DNA of 64,000 bases, taken from NCBI GenBank assembly GCA_029990175.1, contig JARKIP010000023.1, forward strand, positions 20,913,501 through 20,977,500. The letters are read 5' to 3'. The notes under the pieces are model-generated. The model saw nothing but the letters and a program-made list of their open reading frames with translations. It was not told where the DNA came from and ran no database searches. The position numbers and the translations under genes were made by a program. Below are positions 1 through 10,979 of the stretch, one piece after another (positions within the stretch are counted from its first letter, which is position 1; each line of letters opens with the position of its first letter). Source of the stretch: Petunia secreta (lineage: Eukaryota > Streptophyta > Magnoliopsida > Solanales > Solanaceae).

Positions 1-1690
1 GCACCAGAAGGTCTACCTAGGTCTCTCGACCCCCAAAAGATACAATAAGAGTCAGATAGACTCAATCCACCAAAATAGTGTCTCCGATAGGAGTGGAAAC
101 ACATAAAGGATCCTAGAGATACATGAAATCAACATAGAAACACGAAGAGAAATAAGGCGACACATAGGAATATGTGGATCCTGGATCAATAAAGGACTAT
201 GAATCCCAACCACATGTAGATAGAATACCTGTAACAACAGCTGGAGATGCCTCGGCATTCTGGTTGGCTGGCAATGCATATAGCTGTGTCTGTGGATGAG
301 CTTAGCTTCTACTCTAAGAATCACATATAAAAGGACCACCAGAACCACACATATGACCTATATCGGGTGGTGGTGCACCTCTAGCTGGCTGCGACCCTGA
401 AGGAACACCCTGAGGTGACATAAATGCCAGAGGGCCAGGGAAAGGATGGCTACCACTCTGCTGATGGAAATAAGGGCAATCATTTTTATGAGACCGTGGA
501 TCCTGATAGATAAAACACCCTCGAGCACATCGATGCTGATCAAACTACAACTAATCTCGAGGACAAAATCAGAACTGACTCTGAAAAGGGACAGGTACGT
601 TGTGAAACCAACACACCGGAAGCAGAACTGGCCTAACAAGTGGCCTACTCTCCTCCTGATAACTCTTACTTCTAGATGAGGTAGAAGGATTCCCTGGACT
701 ACAGGATCTTCTACTCTCCCACTCTAGCTCTTCTTGGTCTAACTTTTGATAGCCCTCATATCGACAAGCAATGTCGACTGCAATATCAAACAGTGTCCCG
801 GCCTCAATCTCTCGAGTCGTGCGTGACCGAAAATAAGGAGAAAGTCCATCAATAAAACATATGGCCTTCTCAGAAAGCTCACGAACAAGATCTGGAGCAT
901 ACACAGACATCTCAAAAAATAAAATCTCATACTTTGAGACTGACAGATTACCCTGTCCAATCCTCTCGAACTGCCTCCTCTTCTTATCTTATTCTCTACG
1001 AGGGGGGAACTTCTCTACAAATCGGCGTAAGAACTCACTCCAACTTAGCTTAGGCAAGCCCTACCTAGCTGATCAAAGCACGGTGCCAAAGCGGGACCCT
1101 AAAATTTAAAAGTAGTTTAATCAACACCATACTGCTCGAGATAACAAAGAGCCTCCAAAATAGACTGGCATCGATCTAACAATTCTCGCGGATTTTCTGA
1201 TGAATGACCAGAGAAAGTCGGAGGATTAAGCCTGATAAAATAATGCAACCTCTATAGAATCTCGGTTTGAACTGCTACTAAGGCTGGTTGACCAGCCTGA
1301 ATAACCGGAGGCACAACACCTGCTGCCTCAGGAGCAGGATTTACTGGAGGATAAGCTATTGGAGCAATATTCGAAACTGGAATATGGGCTCCCTTAGCTG
1401 GAATATCATGGGGCATCTACATAGCTAATAATCTCATAAAAGCATCATGAGAGCCGGGGGAACTACAAAGCCCTGCTCCCCTTGTCCACTAGGAAATGGC
1501 ACTGCTTGGGCCTCAGCAACTAGATCAACATGATCCACTACTTGTGCGGCCTGGGCAGCTCTACCTCTGCCTCGACCACGACCTCTGCCACGGCCTCTAC
1601 CATGGCCAAGACCTCCACCTCACATAGCAGCTGGCGTATAGGCTGCCTCAGGCTCCTCCTCCTCTCGCTGAGCAGACGCGCGCATTATCA
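1..1690 (-). pseudogene. gypsy gag and protease start, decayed
   Basis: On the minus strand the N-terminal part, near 1690-1560, encodes an Arg/Gly repeat tract (GRGRGRGR). The central gag segment lies at 910-720 (EKAICFIDGLSPYFRS, then TREIEAGTLFDIAVDIA, typical of the gypsy retrotransposon gag domain). A degraded zinc-knuckle region follows near 640-580. From about 250 down to 1 the frame resembles a retropepsin region, with GSTYSYVSP as the counterpart of the usual D-x-GST-x-S-Y-V-S active-site segment. Frameshifts and stops are spread throughout, so no full protein can be made. Gag would form the virus-like particle and the protease would process the polyprotein. Confidence 0.75.
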
Positions 1691-1890
1691 CCATTTATTG
1701 TGAATGAATTAACAAAGAGATTTAACTTCAAATAAGAAGACCCATGCACGATCCGAGGATAAAGAAATGAGACTGCCTAAATGGCACCATACCCTCTCTT
1801 AGATAGGTATGGACGTCTCCACCAATCACCAAGACTCTGCTAGACACTCTCATGAGCTAGAAAGACTCTAGATTGGGCTTTGATACAGAC

Positions 1891-3434
1891 TGACATGTCC
1901 CAAATTTTTGACTAAGGCGTGCGGGCAACCGACTATATATATAAGCTAAACATACATATATACAGGCTTGCTAGAAGGAATGCAACTAACTACCTAAAAA
2001 TATAGGTCCAGAATCATCCAGATCAGACATTTAAGAAGTCCAAAAATATGTACATCTCCTGAAGAGAGCAAAACAAACCAATATAATATTAGGATTAGAC
2101 TGGTGCCCTCTATGAACAAAAGCTGGTTGGAACGTCCTCGCTCCTCAATTGCGCTGTTGGCGAGGTTCTGGAGCGAAATCTGCCGAAGTGAAAAGACAAC
2201 ACAAGAAACAGATAGGGAATGAGTCATAACGACTCAGTACGCGAGGAATAACTAGCCTCAATTGAAAAAACAGAAAAGCCGGAAAAAGAATCACAAGTTA
2301 TGACAAGTATAGCAGATCAGTAATGCACGTAATCAATGCATGTAGACATAAATGGCCAATAAATACAAGTAATGGAATGGCATGACATAAAATGTAATGG
2401 AATAGGGTCACATGTGCTCGTAATCCCGTCCCGAAGCAGAGTACTCCTACATTCGATGGGAATACAATCTGATAACCAAGTAAAGTGTAATACTTCTGCT
2501 CCTAGGGCGGAATACTTCTGCACTCGATATAATATAAAGCTGAGGGGGAATACTCCTGCACTTGGTATATGATATAACACCTTTTAGTCAGAAAATGTAG
2601 TTAGAAGATACATATCAAGGCTGTGGCGTAGTAAGTACGCCATGTCAGCAGCTATTTACATAAAGAATGCGTGAATAGAATATCCATAAGGCCAAAGGCC
2701 TTCAAATAAATGCATACTATCACTTACCTCAAGTCTTGGGTCAAATCAATCATTGGACAACTTCTTTTTCATTCCTACACCTCTCAGAATAATCACTTTC
2801 TTATGATTTTGCAATGAATTAGTACTTAAAATTGGCTTTGGAACCGACTTGAAATGACTGAAATGAATTAGGATCGAAATAAGCTGACAAAAACTTTTTT
2901 ATACCCCTTTGAAAACTTGCTACAGTGCTGAAAATGCACCAACAACAGCTAGTGTCATTATTTTGGGTCTACATGGGACCCTACGAAGCTCGAAATGACC
3001 TCAAATTTTTTTAAAAAGTCATACATTACTTATATGACAAACTCACAAAGACGGATCTCGAATCGGATCCCGAAACACAAGATAGGGGCTCCATGGGAAG
3101 AGGTCAAATTCTTAACTTTCAGGACTTTAGTGAAAAGTATCTGAACGACCTTGAAATTCACTTATGAAAGTTTACCCAGGTCACAAATGACCATAAAAAC
3201 CTAACGGCGCTTTTAGATTTCTAATCGGAGCTCATTTGCTCAAATCGAACTCGAAAATTTATTTTAAACTTTACCAACAACTGAAACTGAAACCTTCTTC
3301 CACGACCTACCAAACGAGGTCCGAATCAGCTCAAATTTTAGAGAAATATTCTAATAGATCTTACGGAACATTTAAGACTATCGACACAGTAATTGGACTC
3401 CTAACTCCCAAAACGACTAGCTAAGGTCGTTTCA
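1891..3434 (-). repeat. 5' LTR of the minus-strand Tekay-like element
   Basis: Read on the minus strand it starts TGAAACGACC and ends TGTCA, and a primer-binding-like site follows two bases later. The first 100 or so bases align by eye with the starts of the LTRs at 31438 and 37908. At 1544 bp it is much shorter than those (about 2.45 kb). Around 2440-2565 it carries three or four units related to the TGCAGGAGTATTCCGCC repeat seen in the longer LTRs. The element's other LTR lies outside the window, so its target duplication cannot be confirmed. Confidence 0.8.
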
Positions 3435-3912
3435 AGTCAGACCAATCCCAATTCTTGATTTATATGATATTCGACCCAATAAATTGCATTGTCCACGTTC
3501 CAATTGTCAGGTCTTGGTGAATAGGAATGTTGTGTTCCCCATCGATGGTGGAATGGGAAATTGGACTTTTTATATGGGTTTGAGTAATTATCACCTTGTG
3601 AGCTAGTTTTGGGATTAAGTTAGACTCAACATACATTTTCTTATCATATTATATCGTCTCCCCTATTTGTTGGAATATTCAGCATATTCTTGTTGCACAA
3701 TATTTTCTTCTCATATTTATTTGGATCTTCACAGTATTTTCTTTCACAGTATTTTTTTTCCATATAATTATTTGAATCTTCACCTAATTCTTAATTATTG
3801 AACAAATATGTGCAAGAGTAGATTTCCTTTGATTAAATGTTCAGTTAATATTTTGTCATCATCAAATTTAACAGGTGATAGGAGCTAACAAGACAGAGCT
3901 TATCCTTTGTAC
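3435..3912. other. Intergenic, no gene seen
   Basis: AT-rich single-copy-looking DNA between the gypsy LTR and the hAT-like element. No open frame of interest, RNA gene or clear repeat was seen. Confidence 0.5.
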
Positions 3913-4956
3913 TATGGGTGTCAAACGGGTAGGGGTCTACCCGTCAAAACCCAGACCCGGACTCATTAAAACCCGACCACATCCGGACCCGCAAAAACCC
4001 GGACCCGTAAACCCCCTAAAATACCCCTACCCGAACGGGTTTTTTTCTTAACGAGTACCCGTATCCGTTAAGACCCCTCAAAATTATGGGGTATTACTGG
4101 ATATACCCGTATCCATATCCGTTAAAATAATCTGAGTGTTAAAACTTGTATATGTAGAGAAAGGTATACACAAGTTTTTCACACATGGTTTAATTCGTTT
4201 TGTGTCCATATTGTTACTAGTGAAATATGTTCAAGAGAAACAAGTTTAGCTATTTAATTAAAAAAGAAACTTGATATTCCATAACAAATCAACAATTTGA
4301 ATATATATTACTCAAATATGGTATAGAACTTCAACTATTAACTTCGATATATACCTCAAATAAGTGATACCCGTCACTCTTTTGGGTAATAATGTTTTGG
4401 ATGTTCTAGTTTGTTTACGAGACTGGATTAGATCGGAGCGAAAAAATCAAGGAATTGAAGACTCACTACAACAAAATGATAACCTTGAAGAAATTCTGTT
4501 AAGTGATCAAGCACTATTAATGGCACCTACACCGGAGCATCAGGAAAATGACATGGAAGAAATTACAAAAAAAATAGGCATATTTAAATTTGTAATTTGA
4601 ATTTTCATTATCTAGTTTTGATGTTGCACTTTTCAAATTTAGAATTTTAATGTTCAATACTTTAATAGTTCAAGTATCTTAAATAAAGTAAGTCTTTCAG
4701 TTTTTTCTATCATTCATCTTTTTTTTAAGTATTTAAAATAATATTATTAAAAAAAAATTAAAACTCGGACTCAAGCCTGATTTGTTAAGACCCGAATCCG
4801 TACCCGTACCCGCTAAGACCCGAACCCGCACGGGTTTTTTTTTCCTACCCAAAACCGGGACCCGTTAAGAACCCGTAATTTAAACCCGTTTCCGGAACCT
4901 GCAGGGTTACAATTTTACAATCCGAACCCGGACTCGTATACCCGTTTGACACCCAT
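3913..4956. mobile_element. Non-autonomous hAT-like element (1044 bp)
   Basis: The ends are near-perfect inverted repeats: TATGGGTGTCAAACGGGTA at the left and its complement TACCCGTTTGACACCCATA at the right. The flanking 8-mers CTTTGTAC (3905-3912) and GTTTGTGC (4957-4964) match at six of eight positions, as expected for an aged 8-bp hAT target duplication. Both subterminal regions are crowded with short repeats built on ACCCG and GGACCCG, a known feature of hAT ends. The middle holds a short remnant of a transposase frame, so this is an internal deletion derivative of a coding hAT rather than a simple MITE. Confidence 0.85.
4364..4600 (+). pseudogene. hAT transposase C-terminal remnant
   Basis: A 78-codon frame in the middle of the hAT-like element. 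The segment LGNNVLDVLVCLRDWIRSE resembles the extreme C-terminus of plant hAT transposases (RICESLEEPER/Ac type), where a conserved A-L-V-C-x-x-D-W stretch closes the dimerisation domain. An acidic tail follows (DNLEEILLSDQ). There is no BED zinc finger, no DDE catalytic core and probably no genuine start codon, so it is a leftover of the deleted gene. The position inside the TIR-bounded element supports the reading. Resemblance is by recall of the family pattern. Confidence 0.6.
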
Positions 4957-6320
4957 AGTTTGTGCCCAGAAAGGAGGGGGATCCTATAGGATCTAGTAAA
5001 CTCAACATTTATGCTAATATGCAAAGATTAGCCATGCATGTAATAGTAATACAAAAATTTGTTATACGGGTATTAGTACATTATAAAAGTTGTCTTGTCG
5101 AGTCATTTATACATTATAAATAAATATATATTATATAATTTAAATTATGTATTTATTTTTTAAAAGAATTAAAAAAATCTACTATTATGACGGTTAGTTT
5201 TTTATTTTAAAATTTTAATACATATATTATTAATATCTATATTCGTATTTCACATTTTATTCCCCATAAAACTAATACATTAATTCCTACATAATTTAAA
5301 CGAGTATTATTTTTAACAAAATGCATAAACGAAAATTCTAACCAATTGTGATACTTAGCTATGCAACGAGGAAATTGTTAATTAATTGGAGGAACCAAAC
5401 GGCTCCTAAGTTTACAAGATTCCCAATTTTGTTGTACATGGATGCAGTCTGCATAAACGAAATGCCAAAGTTTAATCTTAGAAGCAGTTAACTTTGTCCA
5501 ATATCAGGAATATTATAAAGCATCAAGAGTTGATAATAACAAAGCTTGCCGTCATTTGACAATAACTCGTATTTACCTTATTTTTCTTCAAGCTTCAAAT
5601 TAAAACTATTACTACTATCATATTTTCGAGGCTTAATTGTCAATTATACAGCCTCCATGTAATTTATCTAAGATATATTTACAAAGTAAGGAGAGTTTTA
5701 CACTATCATATTACATTTACTTATTGTACCAAATAATTGCATTATTATTAGATTTTAAATTTTTTTTATCGGAATCACGTGTAGATATTTTATGACCTGA
5801 TTGTAAAACAGTTTTCTTACACTATTGCTTGTATATTAGTTAGACGGATCAAATTTAGAAGTTTTGCACACATATATTAAACTTCACGTAAAACTGTGAA
5901 AGCTTATATTTCTCCTTTTGTTTTCCATGACTACACAAATGTGTAAAAGAAAAAGCAACGTACTGCACAAACTTGAAATTCAATGGGTTGTATTGAGAGA
6001 GAAATTAAGCTATGAAGAAGTATTGACACACTCGGTCAAACAGCCACCCCTTCAGTTTCACCTACTTAAAATTAATTTTAATTTTTTTTTAATAAAGGAG
6101 TAGTATTAATCAGTAAGCTACAAAGATGAGACAAATTAAAGAATTTTAATTGCCAGTCCTCACATTATATCAACCTCACAAAGCATACGTGCTTATATAC
6201 ATGCTTTAGCTTTAACACAAAACACCAAACTCACATAAAACCACACCAAGAGCATTTCCAGAATTTCTTCAAGTAACAAAAGAGTAACATTTCCTCTTTG
6301 TGCTGAACACACCAATAGAC
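4957..6320 (+). promoter_or_regulatory. Upstream region, TATA box and 5' UTR of the P450 gene
   Basis: An AT-rich 1.36-kb region leads to the P450 start. A good TATA motif sits in TTATATACAT at about 6192-6200, which would place transcription start near 6225 and give a 5' UTR of roughly 95 bases. Within it, around 5090-5400, there is a stretch ending GGAACCAAACGGCTCCTAAG that looks like the end of a PIF/Tourist-type MITE, but I could not find the matching left end. No cis element for a specific signal can be named with confidence. Confidence 0.55.
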
Positions 6321-9300
6321 ATGGAGTTCTTCTATGTCTCTCTTCTTTGCCTCTTTGTGCTTTTGGTATCCCTCTCTTTCCTTACTCTCTTCAGCATTAA
6401 GAACAAATCCACCATATCCAACCCCCTTCCTCCTGGTAAATCTGGCTGGCCTGTAATCGGAGAAAGCCTTGAGTTTCTGTCCACTGGTTGGAAAGGCCAC
6501 CCTGAAAAATTTATCTTTGATCGCATCACCAAATACTCCTCCAACGTTTTTCAAACTCATCTTTTAGGTGAAAAAGCTGCAGTCTTTTGTGGTGCCTCTG
6601 GCAATAAATTCTTGTTTTCCAATGAAAACAAGTTAGTACAAGCATGGTGGCCAAGTTCAGTGGACAAAATTTTCCCATCTTCAACCCAAACTTCTTCAAA
6701 AGAAGAAGCTATTAAGATGAAAAAAATGCTTCCTAATTTCCTCAAACCCGAAGCATTGCAACGTTATATTGGAATCATGGACCATATAGCACAACGTCAC
6801 TTCTCTTCTGGATGGGAAAATCAAGACGAAGTTATCGTTTTCCCACTAGTTAAACGTTACACTTTTTGGTTAGCTTGTCGATTATTTGTTAGTGTGGAAG
6901 ATCCTAATCATGTGGCTAAACTTGCTGATCCCTTTGATGTTTTGGCCTCGGGTTTAATTTCTATTCCGATAGATTTACCTGGTACACCATTTAATCGTGC
7001 TATTAAGGCTTCGAATTTTATTAGAAAAGAACTTGTGGAAATTATAAAACAAAGGAAGATTGATTTGGATGAGGGAAAAGCATCTCCAACTCAAGATATA
7101 TTGTCACATATGTTATTGACCAGTGATGAAAATGGAAAGTTCATGCATGAGCTAGATATTGCTGATAAGATTTTAGGTTTGTTGATCGGTGGTCATGACA
7201 CTGCTAGTTCTGCTTGTGCTTTTATTGTTAAGTACCTTGCTGAGCTTCCTGAGATTTACCAAGGAGTTTACCAAGGTAACCCAAGTTCTGATCCTTCAAT
7301 CTCATAGCATGCGTGCTTCTCATATAGTTTGATTTTTATATACTAGCTAAATACAGTTTTTAAATTATGATCACATCAGCTAGCTAAAAGATACTGCAAG
7401 TAATTAACAATAAGAGGAACTAGTTATGTTACCCGCAAAATAAAGTAATTCAACATATATGTTGCAACAAGTTTAATTAACTAGTGATATGTAAAAGTAT
7501 TTTTCCACTGTAAGTATATAAATTTTTATATTATGTTATAGGTCACGTCTCTAAATAATTGAATTTTCTGATATATTCCCGGTAGATGATTTTCGCTTAG
7601 GCATGATTAATTTCATCTATATATACTTTTGGCTAATATAAAAGGAAAGTAAAATCCAATTTTTTACTTTACTAGTAGCGGTTATAATAATTTTTCAAGA
7701 AATTGCCAGTAGACTTGACTGAGCGCGATAATTAGCCAGTAGTAGAATGTTACCAGAATTTGCACTTAGTCTAGGAACACTGACAAACCTTTGACTCTAG
7801 AATTTAATAAAGACAAAATTTCATTGAACAAATAGCCACCTAACTCAAAACTTAATTTCATTCAACGTATTTTTGTGGAAAATCAATACCGACAGATAAA
7901 GATAATTAACCTGCGAACATGATAGAATCATTTACTTGTTTCCTTTTAGAGTTCATTAGCGCGTGAACTGGTTTCAAATTTCAGTAAATGGAAACAGGAA
8001 TGTTGAATTAACTAAATCAATTCCTATTAATTAACTGAATCATAACAGTGTTAATGTTTTACCAAATTTAAGTTTTTGAGCGTTGGTACCTCGCTTGATC
8101 TTTACCCCAAAAAGAAACAAAAGAAAAAAAATTAAATAATGGACATTAATGGATGTTTACGTGTAATATATCCAATATGTCTCAATTGTACGTCGTTAAT
8201 TTTTGCTATCTTGAGTAATATGTAACTAAGATAGTATCTAGTCCCTCCGTCCCAAATTAGTTGACATTTTAACAATAACCATTTGTCTTAAATTAGTTGA
8301 CACTTTAGGATTTCAAGACTAAAATTGTTAGTCTTTTCTAACTGTACTCTTAATAATTAAAAGAATTCTCAATAAATTTAATAGTCAAATACTCCATTAA
8401 ATATGGATAACATAGTCAAATGCATACTCTATTTAATGATTTTTTTAATTGACGTGAAAAAAATGAAGATGACAACTATTTTAGGACGGGGAGAGAGAGT
8501 ATCTATTAGGAGAGGCGGCAAGATGTTAGGTTTCCACGTTATTTTGGTGTTAATGAGGGTCGCCATTCCCATCCCTCAACTACCTATTATAAGTATTCCA
8601 ATGTACTATGCTATACTGATTTGCCATGCAAAAGGTAAATCGTACGTACATTGTTTTCGACATGGCAATTAGATGGTCTTAACAAATAGTGGTATTACTT
8701 TCTAGCAATAGTTATCACTAATTTGATATGGTTTTCCCATTTTTTCTATATGATCAAAATAGAGCAAATGGAGATTGCAAAATCAAAGGCACGAGGAGAA
8801 TTATTGAATTGGGAAGACATTAAAAAGATGAGATATTCATGGAATGTGGCCTGTGAAGTTTTAAGACTTGCTCCACCCCTCCAAGGTGCCTTCAGGGAAG
8901 CCATTGTTGACTTCATGTTCAATGGTTTCTCTATCCCAAAAGGATGGAAGGTAAAAATATCCATCTAAATATAATCCAATTTTCACCAAGCAAGAAAATT
9001 AAGAGGGACTAATCTTGTCCTTGTGTATTGACAGATATATTGGAGTGCAAATTCTACACATAAAAATCCAGAAGTTTTCCCTGACCCTTTAAAGTTTGAC
9101 CCTTCAAGATTTGAAGGAAGTGGACCAGCTCCATACACATTTGTACCATTTGGTGGAGGACCTAGAATGTGTCCAGGAAAAGAGTATGCTCGTCTAGAAA
9201 TACTTGTTTTCATGCACCATCTTGTTAAAAGATTCAGGTGGGAGAAAATAATCTCCGATGAGAAGATTGTCGTCAATCCGATGCCGATTCCGGCAAAGGG

Positions 9301-9337
9301 ACTTCCGGTCAGGCTATATCCTCACAACATGGCCTAA
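6321..9337 (+). CDS. CYP716A: Cytochrome P450, CYP716A-type triterpene oxidase, three exons
   Basis: Exons are 6321-7275, 8763-8950 and 9035-9337, with GT/AG introns; they join in frame to 481 codons, the usual CYP716A length. The ATG at 6321 is chosen because a hydrophobic ER anchor (FFYVSLLCLFVLLVSLSF) follows directly, then the proline-rich hinge NPLPPGKSGWPVIGES. Landmarks: I-helix oxygen-binding motif G290-G-H-D-T294, K-helix E350-V-L-R353, FDPSRF of the PERF region, and haem loop FGGGPRMC with the haem-ligand Cys at 427. Family members oxidise beta-amyrin, alpha-amyrin or lupeol, often at C-28, on the ER membrane with a P450 reductase. The close overall match to the CYP716A12 pattern supports the subfamily; substrate and carbon position are inference. 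All key residues are present and no break is seen. Intron 1 (1487 bp) holds a MITE; intron 2 is 84 bp. Confidence 0.93.
8241..8499. mobile_element. Stowaway-like MITE in intron 1 of the P450 gene
   Basis: The element is 259 bp, is flanked by TA (8239-8240 and 8500-8501), and has imperfect terminal inverted repeats: TCCCTCCGTCCCAAATTAG at the left and, on the other strand at the right end, CTCTCTCCCCGTCCTAAAA. TCCCTCCGTCCC ends and TA duplication are the signature of Stowaway (Tc1/mariner-type) MITEs. The interior has no coding capacity. It lies within an intron, so it should not alter the protein, although it may add splicing or small-RNA effects. Confidence 0.8.
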
Positions 9338-9617
9338 TAAACAAGATTGTCATAAAGGCTCATAACGAAGTATTACTCATATTTGTTTTTCTTCCACATA
9401 GCTGTTTCTCCTTATGTTTATTGGTCTTATCCTTGTTAAGCCACTTCGAAATGTGTGATTCATAATTAATGTTCTACTCCGTGAATTGTATAAGAAAAAG
9501 TTTATGAAATAATTTATCTATGAGTTGTATTTGATAGAAGTAAACTAAATTTGATTTTCTACCCATTGAAGCACTTGATTGACCGAGAGAAAACCTTTTA
9601 AATAAAAAAGACTCTAG
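9338..9617 (+). other. 3' flank of the P450 gene
   Basis: AT-rich DNA following the stop codon. An AATAAA lies only a few bases after the stop, and several T-rich and AATAA-like stretches follow to about 9550, so polyadenylation could occur anywhere in this interval. No other gene was seen. Confidence 0.45.
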
Positions 9618-9689
9618 TGATGCGGGTCAGCTGTATTGGCGGACATAATTGTCGCGTGTTCGGTGACTGGAGAGTGATGAGCAAACTTC

Positions 9690-10250
9690 GGAAACTATGC
9701 ACAGTCAGCTCACCCAGTGGATGAGGTTTGATTGAGTTTATCCGATCAGTCTCATCTGGACACCCAGTCGTTGAGGAAGTATCAACTGCACACTTGAACG
9801 AATAAGCCCAGCATTCTAACTGACTCCGCTATTATTGGGGAGGAGTCTTATCACGTCCCAACGATCAGCTGAACGTAGAGAGACGTGAGGAAAGTGGGGT
9901 TTACCTATCCAAGGACTCTATACTTATAAATATTGTCTCTTTCCCTCATTTGTAACCCCTAGGTTCTTAATACACTTCATTACGCTCTTGTACTCTCAAT
10001 ATTCTGATAACGTAAAATTGCTACTATTGTCATTTGTTTCGCTTGTTCCTTTGTTCTTGAGAAGCTAGAATCACTCTTTGTCGCGAGGCCGGGCATTAGC
10101 GTCATAGTCAATCAATAAAATCTTTATTGCTTTGTTTTATTATTGTTCCTTATTATTCATCATATTATCCTAGTTTTTACCTTTGTTATTGCTTCATTAA
10201 TTAATTGATCACGTAACTAGAATAAATTAAATAATATTGATCTAAATTAG
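9690..10250 (+). repeat. Left LTR-like copy of the Tat-like element
   Basis: It matches the copy at 20725-21278 in the same orientation, with many substitutions and small indels, so it is clearly older than the CRM-like insertion. TATACTTATAAATA near 9930 looks like an LTR promoter, and the run from TTGTAACCCCTAGG onward looks like the R region. Confidence 0.6.
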
Positions 10251-10979
10251 GAATGCCCAATCTTGATATAAATGGTTGAGTGTGCCTTATCAAATAAAAA
10301 TTTAGTTGATAAACCTGAACACACATTTTAGGGAATACATTTGCAACCCGTGCAACATGAAATTAAAAGATTAATTCGTCTTTAATTGGATAAATAAGTT
10401 GTTTTTATCCGAGTTAGATTTCTTCATAATTACCATCCAATAGAGACCAAATTCATAGTACATCAAAGCGCCTGTAAGCGGCCAAACATGTTTCATATAG
10501 AGGGCCCATTAGCGGCCGAAAACATTCAATGTACCGAACGTCCGTTAGCTGTCGATTTCGTTATAATGAGAATGACTACCTCTATGCCTTACACTCAGAC
10601 ATATGGTTTTTACTATAATACTAGTTGAATGGCTAATTTACACTTTTTAATTAAATTTTTTTTTCAAACTGAGTGTTCGAAAAAATTCATGCACATAAAT
10701 AAAAATGAGACATTCTTCTTCATATGCACAAGTACGACGGGCCTGATTTATTTTATTCGATTTATTATTCTCTTTCTAAATTAACTTCTAATTTCGAACA
10801 CATTCATTGAGCATTAAATGAAAAATGGTGCTATCTTTAAACACCAACGCATATGAAGAAACCCAAATGGAAAGTGTGATTTATTGAAAAAGCCTAAAGG
10901 TTTGAAATATTTACATATCAACTACCTAGCTGCGAAAGGGAGTTCAAAAAATAAAAACTAAGTCAAAAGGAAACAATGC
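10251..10979. other. AT-rich interior of the Tat-like element, no gene
   Basis: No open frame with recognisable content. Around 10455-10560 three short related units are seen (TGTAAGCGGCC, ATTAGCGGCC and GTTAGCTGTC, each near AACAT or CGAA), which suggests a degenerate local repeat. Confidence 0.4.

Larger units (their letters stand above)
1..3434 (-). mobile_element. Tekay/Del-like Ty3/gypsy retrotransposon, 5' part, minus strand
   Basis: The element reads right to left: LTR (3434 down to 1891), a primer-binding-like site around 1875-1889 (the complement reads GTATCAAAGCCC, close to the initiator-Met type GTATCAGAGC), a short leader, gag (about 1690 down to 440) and the start of an aspartic protease down to base 1. 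The rest of pol lies outside the window. The LTR start is very similar to the start of the LTRs at 31438 and 37908, so these elements belong to related subfamilies. Many in-frame stops show it is dead. The clade name rests on recognition of the gag and protease pattern, not on a tree. Confidence 0.85.

Noticed and set aside
5090..5400. Possible PIF/Tourist-type MITE in the P450 upstream region
   Set aside because: Only a right end of the expected form (GGAACCAAACGGCTCC) was seen; no matching left end or 3-bp duplication.
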